A program made the translations under genes and the position numbers. A model generated the notes under the pieces. The model was given only the letters and a program-made list of their open reading frames with translations. It did no database searches and was not told the origin of the DNA. From Acidiferrum sp963771295 (GTDB lineage: Bacteria; Acidobacteriota; Terriglobia; Acidiferrales; UBA7541): a stretch of 64,000 bases of DNA. The DNA is taken from assembly GCA_963771295.1 (NCBI GenBank), contig CAVYTB010000004.1:1-64000 (forward strand). The letters run 5' to 3'. Of the stretch, positions 1 to 8,418 are shown piece after piece; position 1 is the stretch's first letter, and each line of letters starts with the position of its first letter.

Positions 1-352
1 TGGTGGAGGCGGGGGGAGTTGAACCCCCGTCCGAAAAGCGCTACGCCACGGAGCCTACATGCTTATCTCAGTTCAGTTGGTTTCGCCTTCCGCGCTCAGA
101 ACGAGCAAGAAACGCAGCCGGCTAGTCCGATGGTTCTCGCCCAAGCCTTACGGACCGAAAGGCTCAGGCCAGCTCACTGTATGACGCTTCTTGCCGGGCC
201 CGTGAGCAAAGCCCGGGGAAGCGTGCGCTTAATTAATTAAGCAGCAAGTGCCAGATTGTTATTGGCAGTTCTAGTTTCCGACCAGTTATGGGCGGTTGGC
301 CCCCAGCATGCCTCCGGGACGCGACAGCTTCCGTCGAAACCGTGTCGCCCCC
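1..352 (-). ncRNA. ssrA: transfer-messenger RNA (tmRNA)
   Basis: The tmRNA rescues stalled ribosomes and tags the nascent peptide for proteolysis. Read on the minus strand, the gene starts GGGGGCGACACGGTTTCGAC at 352, the standard tmRNA 5' end, and finishes with CGCCTCC-ACCA at position 1. The first seven bases pair with CGCCTCC, with one G-U, to make the acceptor stem. The T-arm sequence GTTCAACTCCCCC lies just before the 3' end. The tag frame reads from 266 down to 237: GCC AAT AAC AAT CTG GCA CTT GCT GCT TAA, giving ANNNLALAA. The CCA is encoded and sits at the window edge, so the gene looks complete. Short open frames across this interval are not genes. Confidence 0.95.
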
Positions 353-638
353 TTTGTACATCTCTATTTTACCACTCCCTGCAATGAATTCCGCGGAACC
401 TGGCGAAACTGTCTGGGCCGTTTCAAGCCAACTGCCCCTAAGAGGAACACCTGCTGCCTTTCACTCCTCCTTGTTCCCTCCTAACCTATTGACTCTTCAT
501 CGATTAAGCCTTACCTGACGGTGAATCCGTGGCGCTCCTATTGCGCCTGTTGGACTTGGCGGAGGTGTAGTAACTGGTCGCTCATGCCGCGCAGCGCCTT
601 CGCCAAGCTGACTTGACACTTCTAAGCTGGAGCGCTTT
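353..638. other. intergenic region between tmRNA and YfiR-like gene
   Basis: This 286-bp stretch holds no convincing gene. It must contain the tmRNA promoter on the minus strand; an A/T-rich TAAAAT lies about 15 bases upstream of the RNA 5' end, but I see no good -35 box. Open frames here have poor coding character and no ribosome site. Confidence 0.5.
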
Positions 639-1283
639 TTGACCACGCTTCCAATCTCTGATTGCCGTTCTCCCAAGTCACGGGAGCCGTATGTTCGTCG
701 GTGCGGTTTCTGGCCGCGTTCGATCCTCTCCTTACGATTCGCTTTAGTTCTTTTTGCTTCGCTCTCCCACCTGTCAACTCCCATTTCTGTGCACCCACAA
801 TCCTCTACTGCCCAGTACCAATTGAAAGCCGCTTTCATTTTCCATTTCGCTCAACTCGTTGATTGGCCGCCCGAAATGTTGGGCCCTCCGGATCGCGTGT
901 TGACTTTTTGCATTGCCGATGAAAACGCCCTGCTCGGACTTCTAGAAGGCACGCTGCAAGGAAAACGCGTCGGCTCGCATCCTCTGCAGGTGCGTCATCT
1001 TCTTGAGAACGACAATCCCAAGACCTGCGATCTGCTTTTTATCGTGGGTCAAGACAAAAAGCGCACCGCAGCTCTGCTCAAGGCTGTCAACAATGCCCCG
1101 ATCCTCACCATCGGAGAGTCCGACGACTTCCTTCAGCAGGGCGGCATCAGCGGCTTCTGCGTCCAGGAAAACAAGATCCGCTTCGATATTAATTCGCCGG
1201 CAGCCCGGCGTGCCAACATCAAAGTCAGTTCGCGGCTCTTGCTTCTCGCCAACAGGGTGATCGGGGACTCCAGGCAAGGATAG
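639..1283 (+). CDS. YfiR family protein (DUF4154)
   Basis: Predicted exported sensory protein of 214 residues. After an N-terminal hydrophobic stretch (about residues 28-45, SILSLRFALVLFASLSHL) comes the YfiR-type start YQLKAAFIFHFAQLVDWP, then a mixed alpha/beta domain ending in INSPAARRANIKVSSRLLLLA, typical of this family. In Pseudomonas YfiR is a periplasmic repressor of the CHASE8 protein YfiN. The next gene, 7 bp downstream, has a CHASE8-like periplasmic domain, so the pair probably forms a similar sensory module feeding a histidine kinase instead of a diguanylate cyclase; that is inference. The start used is TTG at 639; the real start could be a few codons later, nearer the signal peptide. 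Confidence 0.82.
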   Translation: MTTLPISDCRSPKSREPYVRRCGFWPRSILSLRFALVLFASLSHLSTPISVHPQSSTAQYQLKAAFIFHFAQLVDWPPEMLGPPDRVLTFCIADENALLGLLEGTLQGKRVGSHPLQVRHLLENDNPKTCDLLFIVGQDKKRTAALLKAVNNAPILTIGESDDFLQQGGISGFCVQENKIRFDINSPAARRANIKVSSRLLLLANRVIGDSRQG

Positions 1284-1290
1284 GCACAAG

Positions 1291-2391
1291 GTGACTCCAT
1301 TCTCGCATCTCTCCTTCCTGTGCAAGTTGACCTTGTTTGTCCTGGCCGCCACGGTTTTCGCACTCTCCATGACCTTCGTTGCTCTTACTCTCTACGAGCG
1401 CTCCTCATTTCGCGAAGCCCGCCGCAATGAGCTATCGCTTCTTGCCAGTAATCTCGGCCAGAATTCTGCGGCCTCTCTCGTGTTCAATGACCAGAAGACT
1501 GCAGCCGACATTCTGGCCGCGCTACAAGCCGATCCCCACATCATCGCCGCCTGCCTTTTCGACAACGCCGGCAGAGTTTTCGCTGAGTATCCACACCCCA
1601 GACCACAGGGATTGTGCTCTACTGCGACTGCCTCGAGCGGAACAGCGCACTTCACTTCGGATTATCTCAGTTGGTATCAAGACGTTTTCCTGCAGGGCGA
1701 TAAGTGCGGGTCGATCGTGATCGTCTCAGACCTGAAAGCGTTCAACAGAAAAATCGGCGAATACATCCAGATTGAGGGCCTGATTCTGCTCGTTGCCTTC
1801 CTGCTGACTTACTTTCTATCCTTGCGCCTGTTGCGCAGCGCCACCGATCCGATTCTCCAGCTAGCTGAACTCGCCGCAAGACTCTCCAGCGAGAAAGATT
1901 ATTCGCTTCGCGCACCACGCGCCGGAGCCGACGAGGTCGGCATCTTGACCCTGTCCTTCAATGACATGCTGGACCGGATTCAACAGCGCGATGTGGCGCT
2001 GCAAGCTGGCAGGGACGAACTCGAAATCCGCGTGCACGAACGCACCGAAGCGTTGCGCCGCGAAGTCAGCGTGCGCATTCATGTGGAAGAAGCCCTTTCC
2101 AAGGAACGCCAGGTCTTACGCGCTCTGATCGATAACGTCCCGGACCTGATGTATGTCAAAGACACCCTGAGCCGCTTCGTTGTCGCCAATACGGCGGTGG
2201 CTCGCGCTATGGGCCTGCACTCTCCCGACGAACTGATCGGCAACTTTGATTTCTTTCCTCGCGACTTCGCTGCCAGCTACTACCAGAACGAACAAGACGT
2301 GATTTCCTCCCAGCAGCAGTTGTGTCACCCAGACCGGGCACCGTATCTGGCTGCTTACCACCAAGGTTCCTCTCCTCGACGGCAACGGTGA
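1291..2391 (+). CDS. hybrid sensor histidine kinase, N-terminal part (CHASE8-HAMP-PAS), frameshifted
   Basis: Input half of a membrane sensor kinase. It has a GTG start, a membrane segment at about residues 8-30, a CHASE8-like periplasmic domain at about 35-140 (NSAASLVFNDQKTAADIL), a second membrane segment at about 152-172, a HAMP domain to about 230, a coiled coil, and the first part of a PAS domain (LRALIDNVPDLMYVKD). After VISSQQQ the frame leaves the PAS consensus and stops at 2391. The missing PAS end (RIWLLTTKVPLLDGNGD) continues in the +2 frame from about 2318 and runs straight into the kinase core. Roughly a dozen PAS residues seem to be absent between the halves, so the break looks like a small deletion rather than one lost base. 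It may be a real pseudogene or an assembly error near the CAGCAGCAG repeat at 2311-2319. The YfiR-like gene lies just upstream. Confidence 0.8.
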   Translation: MTPFSHLSFLCKLTLFVLAATVFALSMTFVALTLYERSSFREARRNELSLLASNLGQNSAASLVFNDQKTAADILAALQADPHIIAACLFDNAGRVFAEYPHPRPQGLCSTATASSGTAHFTSDYLSWYQDVFLQGDKCGSIVIVSDLKAFNRKIGEYIQIEGLILLVAFLLTYFLSLRLLRSATDPILQLAELAARLSSEKDYSLRAPRAGADEVGILTLSFNDMLDRIQQRDVALQAGRDELEIRVHERTEALRREVSVRIHVEEALSKERQVLRALIDNVPDLMYVKDTLSRFVVANTAVARAMGLHSPDELIGNFDFFPRDFAASYYQNEQDVISSQQQLCHPDRAPYLAAYHQGSSPRRQR

Positions 2392-2515
2392 CGTTACCGG
2401 CATCGCCGGCGTCGGCCACGATATTACCGCTCGAAAAAAGACCGAACTCGAGTGGCAACGAGCCAAAGAAGCCGCGGAAGCCGCCAGCCGCTCGAAAAGC
2501 GAATTCCTCGCCAAC

Positions 2516-4060
2516 ATGAGCCACGAGATCCGTACTCCTTTGAATGGCGTCATTGGCATGACCGATTTGGCTCTCGATACCCAACTCACTCCCGAGCAAC
2601 GTGAATACCTGCGCACCGTTAAGCTCTCCGCAGACTCTTTGCTTACCGTCTTCAACGACATTCTCGATTTCTCTGAAGTGGAGGCCGGCAAGGTCGAACT
2701 GGAACTCCGCGATTTCAATTTGCGCGACTGCCTGGAAACCACGCTGAAGACTCTCGCCAATCGCGCCGATGAAAAGGGTCTCGAGCTTCTTTGCGATATC
2801 GCCCTCGACGTTCCGGAAGTCGCTTGCGCCGATTCCACGCGACTGCGGCAGATCATCCTCAATCTGGTTGGCAATTCCATTAAGTTCACCCACGAAGGCG
2901 AAGTGGCCCTGAAGGTGGAACTCGAATCCCGCGACGCCGATTCCGACTCCGTTCATTTCACCGTCTCTGACACCGGAATCGGCATCCCGCAGCAGAAGCA
3001 GAGTTCTATCTTCGATCCCTTCTCTCAAGGTGATAGCTCCACGACTCGCAAGTACGGTGGCACCGGCCTTGGCCTCACCATTTCCGCGCGATTCATTGCT
3101 CTGATGGGCGGATCAATTTGGGTGCAAAGCGAAGCTGGCGAAGGCGCACAATTCCACTTCATCCTTCCGCTGAAACGTTCGCAATCCAGGATCGCCATGG
3201 CGAACCCCGCGCCTGGCGAACTCCTTCATGGCGTCAAGGTGCTGGTTGTCGACGACAACGTAACCAATCAGCGCATCCTCTTGGCCATGCTGCAGCATTG
3301 GCATATGCAGCCTTTCGCCGTGGATGGTGGCGTTGAGGCGCTCCAGGTTCTGCACGCCGCGGGCGATTCGGGCGCGCCTTTCCAACTGATCTTGACGGAC
3401 ATGCATAAGCCCACTATGGATGGCTTCGACCTTGTCGCCCACATCCGCAAGCAACCCGATCTTTCCCCCGCCACCATCATGATGCTCACGTCCGCCGGAC
3501 ATTCCGGCGACGCCGAGCGCTGCCGGCAATTGGGTGTCGCTGCCTATCTGTTGAAGCCCATTCGCCAGTCTGAACTGCACGAAGCCATCTCCCGCGTTCT
3601 GGGTTCCCGCGAACAAAGCGCCGTACCGCTGGTGACGCGTTTCGTTGTTCAGGGCGCTGCGGAAGCCGTCGAGAGCCTGGCGATTCTGGTTGCGGAAGAT
3701 AATGCCGTGAATCAGCGCCTGGCCGTGCGGCTGCTCGAAAAAAGGGGTCATCGCGTCATCGTTGCATCCAATGGCCAGGAAGCTCTCGATGCGCTCTCTC
3801 GAAACTCGTTCGATCTGGTTCTCATGGACGTGCAGATGCCGCAAATGGATGGATTGTCCGCCACCGCCATCCAGCGCAAGCGTGAACTGGAATCTGGCGG
3901 AGCCTCTCATGGCACGATCATCGCTTTGACCGCACATGCCATGAAGGGCGACCAGGATCGTTGCCTGGCTGCCGGCATGGACGGATATCTCACCAAACCG
4001 ATCCGGCCTCAGGAACTCGACGACGTTCTTACCCAGCAGGCCAACGTCCGCGTTCGGTAA
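2516..4060 (+). CDS. hybrid sensor histidine kinase, C-terminal part (HisKA-HATPase-REC-REC)
   Basis: Catalytic and receiver half of the same kinase. Coordinates begin at the first ATG, but homology in this frame extends back to about 2318. The H-box SHEIRTPLNG carries the phospho-acceptor His. The ATPase domain shows NLVGNSIKFTHEG, DTGIGIP and GTGLGLTI. Two receiver domains follow: VLVVDDN with TDMHKP (Asp near residue 295) and ILVAEDN with LMDVQMP (Asp near residue 436). Each ends in a KP motif (LLKPIR, LTKPIR). There is no HPt domain, so a separate phosphotransfer protein may be needed. If translated alone from 2516 the product would lack its sensor and membrane part. An intact version of this gene would run 1291-4060. 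Confidence 0.8.
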   Translation: MSHEIRTPLNGVIGMTDLALDTQLTPEQREYLRTVKLSADSLLTVFNDILDFSEVEAGKVELELRDFNLRDCLETTLKTLANRADEKGLELLCDIALDVPEVACADSTRLRQIILNLVGNSIKFTHEGEVALKVELESRDADSDSVHFTVSDTGIGIPQQKQSSIFDPFSQGDSSTTRKYGGTGLGLTISARFIALMGGSIWVQSEAGEGAQFHFILPLKRSQSRIAMANPAPGELLHGVKVLVVDDNVTNQRILLAMLQHWHMQPFAVDGGVEALQVLHAAGDSGAPFQLILTDMHKPTMDGFDLVAHIRKQPDLSPATIMMLTSAGHSGDAERCRQLGVAAYLLKPIRQSELHEAISRVLGSREQSAVPLVTRFVVQGAAEAVESLAILVAEDNAVNQRLAVRLLEKRGHRVIVASNGQEALDALSRNSFDLVLMDVQMPQMDGLSATAIQRKRELESGGASHGTIIALTAHAMKGDQDRCLAAGMDGYLTKPIRPQELDDVLTQQANVRVR

Positions 4061-4210
4061 TCTCGTTCGAAGCCGGTTTCCGAGCCCGCTCCCGGTAACG
4101 CTTGATTCCCGCCGACGGAACTGTGCGCCAACACCGCAGCCTCGCGACCCTCCCTTCTGCGCTTAAAATGGATTCGCATCCATCGCCATTCCGAAAGGTT
4201 GCCATTTTTC

Positions 4211-4687
4211 ATGCCACTCTCTGTTCTTCGCGCCACTCTTGCTGACTTTGATTCCGTGCTTCTCTTGATGCGCCACATGCAGAGCGACGATTCGTGGGCC
4301 GAGCCTTTCGACGAATCCTGGGTACGAAAAAATCTTGCCGAACTTTTGCTCGACCCTCGCTATGGCCTCATTTATCTGGTCCGCGACAATGAGGCTCCCG
4401 TCGGCTACCTGGTGATTTGCTTCGACTTCAGCCTGGAATATCGCGGCAAGGGCGCCTGGATCGATGAACTGTTCGTCGAACCTGCGCACCGGGGGCAGAG
4501 AATTGGCACACGGCTTCTGGACCTTGCCGAAACCGCCTCGCGCGAACACGGTGCGCAAACTCTTCATCTGGAGGTGAACCACGGTAATCGCGCCATCGAG
4601 CTGTACCGGCGTCGCGCGTTCGTCGATCATCATCGCTACCTCATGACCAAGTGGCTTTCGTCCTCATCTTTGGAGTGCGGCGGCTAG
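4211..4687 (+). CDS. GNAT family N-acetyltransferase
   Basis: Acetyl-CoA dependent N-acyltransferase of 158 residues; substrate unknown. The GNAT fold is clear: beta strand YLVRDNEAPVGYLVI, then AWIDELFVEPAHRGQRIGTRLLD containing the acetyl-CoA binding R/Q-x-x-G-x-G/A type loop, then LEVNHGNRAIELYRRRAF, the typical motif-B helix. The start is ATG 4211 with GAAAGG 12 bases upstream; TTG 4199 in the same frame is possible. The last residues (LECGG) and the TAG stop are encoded by one arm of a palindromic intergenic repeat (4677-4694), so repeat insertion appears to have reshaped the C-terminus. Confidence 0.85.
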   Translation: MPLSVLRATLADFDSVLLLMRHMQSDDSWAEPFDESWVRKNLAELLLDPRYGLIYLVRDNEAPVGYLVICFDFSLEYRGKGAWIDELFVEPAHRGQRIGTRLLDLAETASREHGAQTLHLEVNHGNRAIELYRRRAFVDHHRYLMTKWLSSSSLECGG

Positions 4688-4694
4688 CCGCCGC
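4677..4694. repeat. palindromic intergenic repeat, GCGGCGGC type
   Basis: GCGGCGGC-TA-GCCGCCGC is a perfect 8-bp inverted repeat flanked by TTTGGAGT and TTTA. Closely related copies lie at 8178-8193 and 54147-54164. The TAG in its centre is the stop codon of the acetyltransferase gene. Confidence 0.7.
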
Positions 4695-4940
4695 TTTACG
4701 CCAAGCGAGCCGGCAATCTCATCGGTAGAAGGGTTCCTAGGTGGTAGGGGTCCTGCCGCCACATCTGGGCAGGCATAACCTCGCTTATACCCAACAGGAT
4801 GGCGGCTGGCCGCCCACAGGTTTGCTCGTGCCATTAAGCACGGATTAGGCACAATCGCGCCCCCAGACCGTTGACGCCCCGCCCTTCCCATTCCACAATG
4901 ACCAATGGGAGAATGTTCGGCAAAACGCCCCGAAATCGGC

Positions 4941-5714
4941 ATGTCACCTGAACCCAATTCGATTGAACAAGCAGTGGCCCGGGCACTTCGCGATAACCTG
5001 GAGAGCCTGCAGCGCACAGGTGAAGCCCTGAATCAGGCCCTGAACGATGTCGTTGCCGCTTGCGCCAGTAGCCGCCCCACCAATGCCTTGCCTCCCATGC
5101 TTCGCGCGCAAACCGCCGCTGCCGCACTGTCCTCTTCCCTTGAAGTGCTGTCGCGCTTCGTTGCTATGGCACTGCAGCCCGGCCCGCGCAGCCCGCTCGA
5201 GGAAAAGATTACTCAGGCCATTGGGTCTTTCGCTCCCGAAGCTGCCCCGGCTTCCACGCGCCCCCTGGCACCGGTGCCTCAGCCGCAGGCCGCCGCGCCA
5301 GTACCTGTGAAGCCTCCGGCCTATGACCTTGAGCCCACCGTGGAACCATCCGCTCCTGTAGAATTAGAAGTGCCGGGAGTTGCGGTTGCTTCGGACGCCG
5401 CGTTCGACACCAACCAGTTAACTCCTGAGGAACAAGAGCTTCACCGCCGCGCAAATCGCGTGGCCAAAGTTTCGATGCAGGATATTAAGATGTTACGACC
5501 GGAACAGGTCAAGCTGGGCCGCGAACATCGAGATATCTGCATCCGATTGAAAGACGACATTGAGAAAGCCCATCGAGAATACGATCGCAGATTCAGACCC
5601 ATCATGGACCATCCGGTCGATTACTTTTATCGCTGGATGGTGGAGATCCTCGCGGACGGAGATTCTTCCGCACTCGGCGAATATCCCTACGCCACAACCA
5701 GCAAGACTCGCTAA
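4941..5714 (+). CDS. hypothetical protein with conserved C-terminal helical domain
   Basis: Unrecognised protein of 257 residues, no signal peptide or membrane segment. Residues 1-85 are mainly alpha-helical (SIEQAVARALRDNLESLQRT). Residues 90-165 are low-complexity and rich in Pro, Ala and Val, probably a flexible linker. The C-terminal 100 residues are charged and helical (HRRANRVAKVSMQDIKML, then LKDDIEKAHREYDRRF). I have seen similar RRA-x-R-A-(K/R) ... LK-D/E-DIE ... Y blocks at the ends of otherwise unrelated Acidobacteria proteins, but I cannot give a function. The start is ATG 4941; ATG 4905 in frame would add 12 residues. The gene stops 31 bp before the lytic transglycosylase start and may be cotranscribed with it. 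Confidence 0.65.
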   Translation: MSPEPNSIEQAVARALRDNLESLQRTGEALNQALNDVVAACASSRPTNALPPMLRAQTAAAALSSSLEVLSRFVAMALQPGPRSPLEEKITQAIGSFAPEAAPASTRPLAPVPQPQAAAPVPVKPPAYDLEPTVEPSAPVELEVPGVAVASDAAFDTNQLTPEEQELHRRANRVAKVSMQDIKMLRPEQVKLGREHRDICIRLKDDIEKAHREYDRRFRPIMDHPVDYFYRWMVEILADGDSSALGEYPYATTSKTR

Positions 5715-5745
5715 AATTCTTGCCGTAGACGGAAACTGCGAGGGC

Positions 5746-8118
5746 ATGGCTTCAGCCGTGCCGAAAAACGCTCGAACAAATCAGGCTTTAGCCCCGCAGG
5801 CCTCTGTGTTTTCCAGTGCTCTTATCCAGCGTTTGAACGCAGTTCTTCTGGTCTTCGGTCTGCTCTTTGCCGGCAGTTTCGATGCCCTTGCGCAGTCTCC
5901 TCAGCATAAAAAGAAAAAATCCGTTAAGCCCAAGTCTCCCGCGTGCCGTGTTGGCTGCAAACCAGAAACCACCACGCCCACGCTCGACGCCTCCACTCCG
6001 GAAGATGCTGCTCTTCAGAAGGAGCTGGCTCCTCTGGCCCGCGACCTTCATCATGGCGTGCCCGGCGCCTACGACAAGGTCGCCGCATTCGCCAACAAAA
6101 ACGCCTCTAGCGTTTGGGGAAAACGCGCCGCCCTTGCTCTCGGCTACGACGACTTCACGAAGGCTCGCTGCGCACAGGCTCTCGTTTGGCTCCAGAAAGC
6201 CGATGGCGACGCGCTCCTGAAGGAATACATCCTTTACTGGACCGCGGAAAACGAACACGCACTGCAGAAAAATGCTCAAGCCGCCCAGGACTTCGCCACT
6301 CTGTTGAAGGAATTTCCAAACACCGCGCTCAAGGAACAGATCCTCGAGGCTTACGTCCCCACCATTTCACTCGGACGTCCGCTGGAGGGACTCGAAGCGC
6401 TTGCTGCTTATCCGCCCGCTTCTTCCAAGCCCGCCCTTTTGCTGGTTCGCGCCCGCGCCAACGAAGCTGCCCGCAAACTTGTTCTTGCCGTGAAGGACTA
6501 CCAGACTCTCTATTACAACTTCCCGCTGTCGGACGAATCGAAGGATGCGGCCATCGCTCTTCCTCGTTTGAATAAGGACCTGCGCAGCGAGTTTCCTTAC
6601 GCCACCGCCGAACTGCAAGACCAGCGCGCTCAGGATTTCTACGACGCGCACAAATGGAAAGACGCGCGCCTCGAATACGAAAAGCTCGCTGCCATGCTGA
6701 AGGATCCCTCTAATCCCACGCGTCAACGCGCTTTGGTTCGCGCTGCCGAATGCCGCCAGCATCCCAAGCCTTCTTCCACGTTATTTGCGAAGCTAACTGT
6801 CAGCGATCCGGAAGCCGATGCGGAGCGCCTCTTCTATCTGTCCCAAGCCTATCGTTCGCAGAAAAAGGAAATCGGCATGCTCACCGCGATCGAAGATGTG
6901 GCGCAGAAATATCCGAAATCCCATTGGACCGACGAAGCCCTGATGGCCGCGGGCAATTATTATTGGGTGCAGCTGGAGCGCCCCAAGGCCATCGGCTACT
7001 ATCAGCGCATCATGGATTCGTTTCCCGCGGGGAAGAATGCCTACAATGCCGAATGGCGCATTGCGTGGCTCGCTTACCTGGAGCATCAACCCTACGCCGG
7101 CGATAAAATCACCGTTTTCTTGCGCAAGTATCCTGTTTCGTCCGGCGCGGACAACGCTCTCTATTGGCTGGGCCGCGATGCCGAGCGCAGCGGCAATCCC
7201 GCTCACGCGCGCGCCTTCTACCTGAAAGCTTCGGACCGTTTTCCCACTACTTATTTCGGACAGCACGCCGCCCTGCGCTTTGAAGCGCTCGGTCCTGGCG
7301 AAGAAAATGCCTCGGATGTGCTGGCGCAAATTCCCCCGGCGCCTCCGCTGCGTCCGTTTGACGAGCCCATTGCCGCCAATGTTGCCGATCGCTGGAATCG
7401 CGCGCAAGCTCTCCGCACCATCGCTTTCGATGCTTCCGCCGAACTCGAACTGAAAGCTGCCTTCGCCACTACGAACTCTCCGCGATTCCTGATTGAAGCC
7501 GCGCAAGCCGCGTTCGATCAGGGCCATTTTGCCGCAGGCATGAACTATGGGCGCCTGGCCGTTCCCAATTTCGAAGCGCGCAAGTTCAGCGAAGTTCCTG
7601 TCAACGTCTGGAAAGTTTTGTTTCCGTTTCCCTATGAATCCACGCTGCGCCGCGAAGCGGAACGCAACGATTTCGATCCTATGTTCGCTGCCGGCCTGAT
7701 TCGCCAGGAATCCACCTTCCAGGCGGACGTGGTCTCTTACGCCAACGCCATTGGCCTCATGCAGATTCTTCCCAAAACCGGCAAGATTCTCGCCAAGCAG
7801 CGCAAGATCCGTTACACCAAAGCCTCGCTCTTCGATCCCAACATCAACATTCAGCTCGGCATGCTTTATATTGCCGATCTCACTCGTACCACCGGTGGCC
7901 TCGAATACGCCGCCGCCGCTTACAACGCCGGCGAAGATCGCATCGCCCTCTGGAAATCCGAACGTACCTACGACGAAATTCCCGAACTCGTCGAGTCCAT
8001 TCCGTTTACGCAAACTCGCGAGTACGTGCAGATCGTTCTGCGCAACGCCAACATGTATCGCCAAATCTATGGCGATTCCCCCAAAACCACAGTCTCCGCC
8101 GCCACCCGCTCCCGCTAA
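5746..8118 (+). CDS. slt: soluble lytic murein transglycosylase (Slt70-like)
   Basis: Periplasmic enzyme that cleaves the MurNAc-GlcNAc bond of peptidoglycan with formation of 1,6-anhydro-MurNAc. It has 790 residues. A long n-region precedes a hydrophobic core (LNAVLLVFGLLFAGSFDALAQ, about residues 29-49), then a Lys-rich linker. The middle 500 residues are helical TPR-like repeats, as in the doughnut of Slt70. The catalytic SLT domain is at the C-terminus: AAGLIRQESTFQ with the catalytic Glu in ES, then AIGLMQILPKTG, and AAYNAGEDRIALW. The start is ATG 5746 because the frame upstream runs through the preceding gene. Confidence 0.88.
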   Translation: MASAVPKNARTNQALAPQASVFSSALIQRLNAVLLVFGLLFAGSFDALAQSPQHKKKKSVKPKSPACRVGCKPETTTPTLDASTPEDAALQKELAPLARDLHHGVPGAYDKVAAFANKNASSVWGKRAALALGYDDFTKARCAQALVWLQKADGDALLKEYILYWTAENEHALQKNAQAAQDFATLLKEFPNTALKEQILEAYVPTISLGRPLEGLEALAAYPPASSKPALLLVRARANEAARKLVLAVKDYQTLYYNFPLSDESKDAAIALPRLNKDLRSEFPYATAELQDQRAQDFYDAHKWKDARLEYEKLAAMLKDPSNPTRQRALVRAAECRQHPKPSSTLFAKLTVSDPEADAERLFYLSQAYRSQKKEIGMLTAIEDVAQKYPKSHWTDEALMAAGNYYWVQLERPKAIGYYQRIMDSFPAGKNAYNAEWRIAWLAYLEHQPYAGDKITVFLRKYPVSSGADNALYWLGRDAERSGNPAHARAFYLKASDRFPTTYFGQHAALRFEALGPGEENASDVLAQIPPAPPLRPFDEPIAANVADRWNRAQALRTIAFDASAELELKAAFATTNSPRFLIEAAQAAFDQGHFAAGMNYGRLAVPNFEARKFSEVPVNVWKVLFPFPYESTLRREAERNDFDPMFAAGLIRQESTFQADVVSYANAIGLMQILPKTGKILAKQRKIRYTKASLFDPNINIQLGMLYIADLTRTTGGLEYAAAAYNAGEDRIALWKSERTYDEIPELVESIPFTQTREYVQIVLRNANMYRQIYGDSPKTTVSAATRSR

Positions 8119-8143
8119 CCGTTTTTCCTCTCCTAAATGTTGC

Positions 8144-8193
8144 GCTGGCTTTTATGCCAGCCCGCCTTTTTTGAAGTGCGGCGGCTCGCCACC
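8144..8193. repeat. two adjacent palindromic intergenic repeats
   Basis: GCTGGC-TTTTAT-GCCAGC (8144-8161) is followed at 8178-8193 by GCGGCGGC-TC-GCCACC. The first type recurs at 53991-54010 and 62795-62812, the second at 4677 and 54147. They lie 25 bp after the lytic transglycosylase stop. Confidence 0.65.
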
Positions 8194-8247
8194 ACTTTTA
8201 AGCTCGAGCGTCGCGTCGAGTGCGCGTCTCGATGCACACTCCCAGTC

Positions 8248-8286
8248 TGTCATCCTGAGGCCCGCAGTATGGGCCGAAGGATCTCA
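8248..8286. repeat. TGTCAT-type intergenic repeat
   Basis: The copy reads TGTCATCCTGAGGCCCGC ... GGGCCGAAGGATCTCA. It has the usual layout of this family: a fixed TGTCATNCNGA head, a variable inner palindrome (here GGCCCGC/GGGCC) and an AAGGATCT tail. Confidence 0.6.
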
Positions 8287-8418
8287 ACCCATCCGCCACA
8301 AGCGCCGCTCCACCGCTTCCTGGTCCCTGATTGCTGATCCCTGATCTCGCTATCCTCTCTCGGATCGATAACCTTCACGCCCTCACCAATCCGCGCCTCT
8401 TTGTTACAATACCTACCC

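Noticed and set aside
19..518. Short open frames at the left edge
   Set aside because: They lie across the tmRNA gene or its upstream flank and have no coding support.
2389..2391. Second recoded TGA, in the kinase gene
   Set aside because: The sensor kinase continues in a different frame (from about 2318), not in the frame of this TGA, so a frameshift or deletion explains it and recoding does not.
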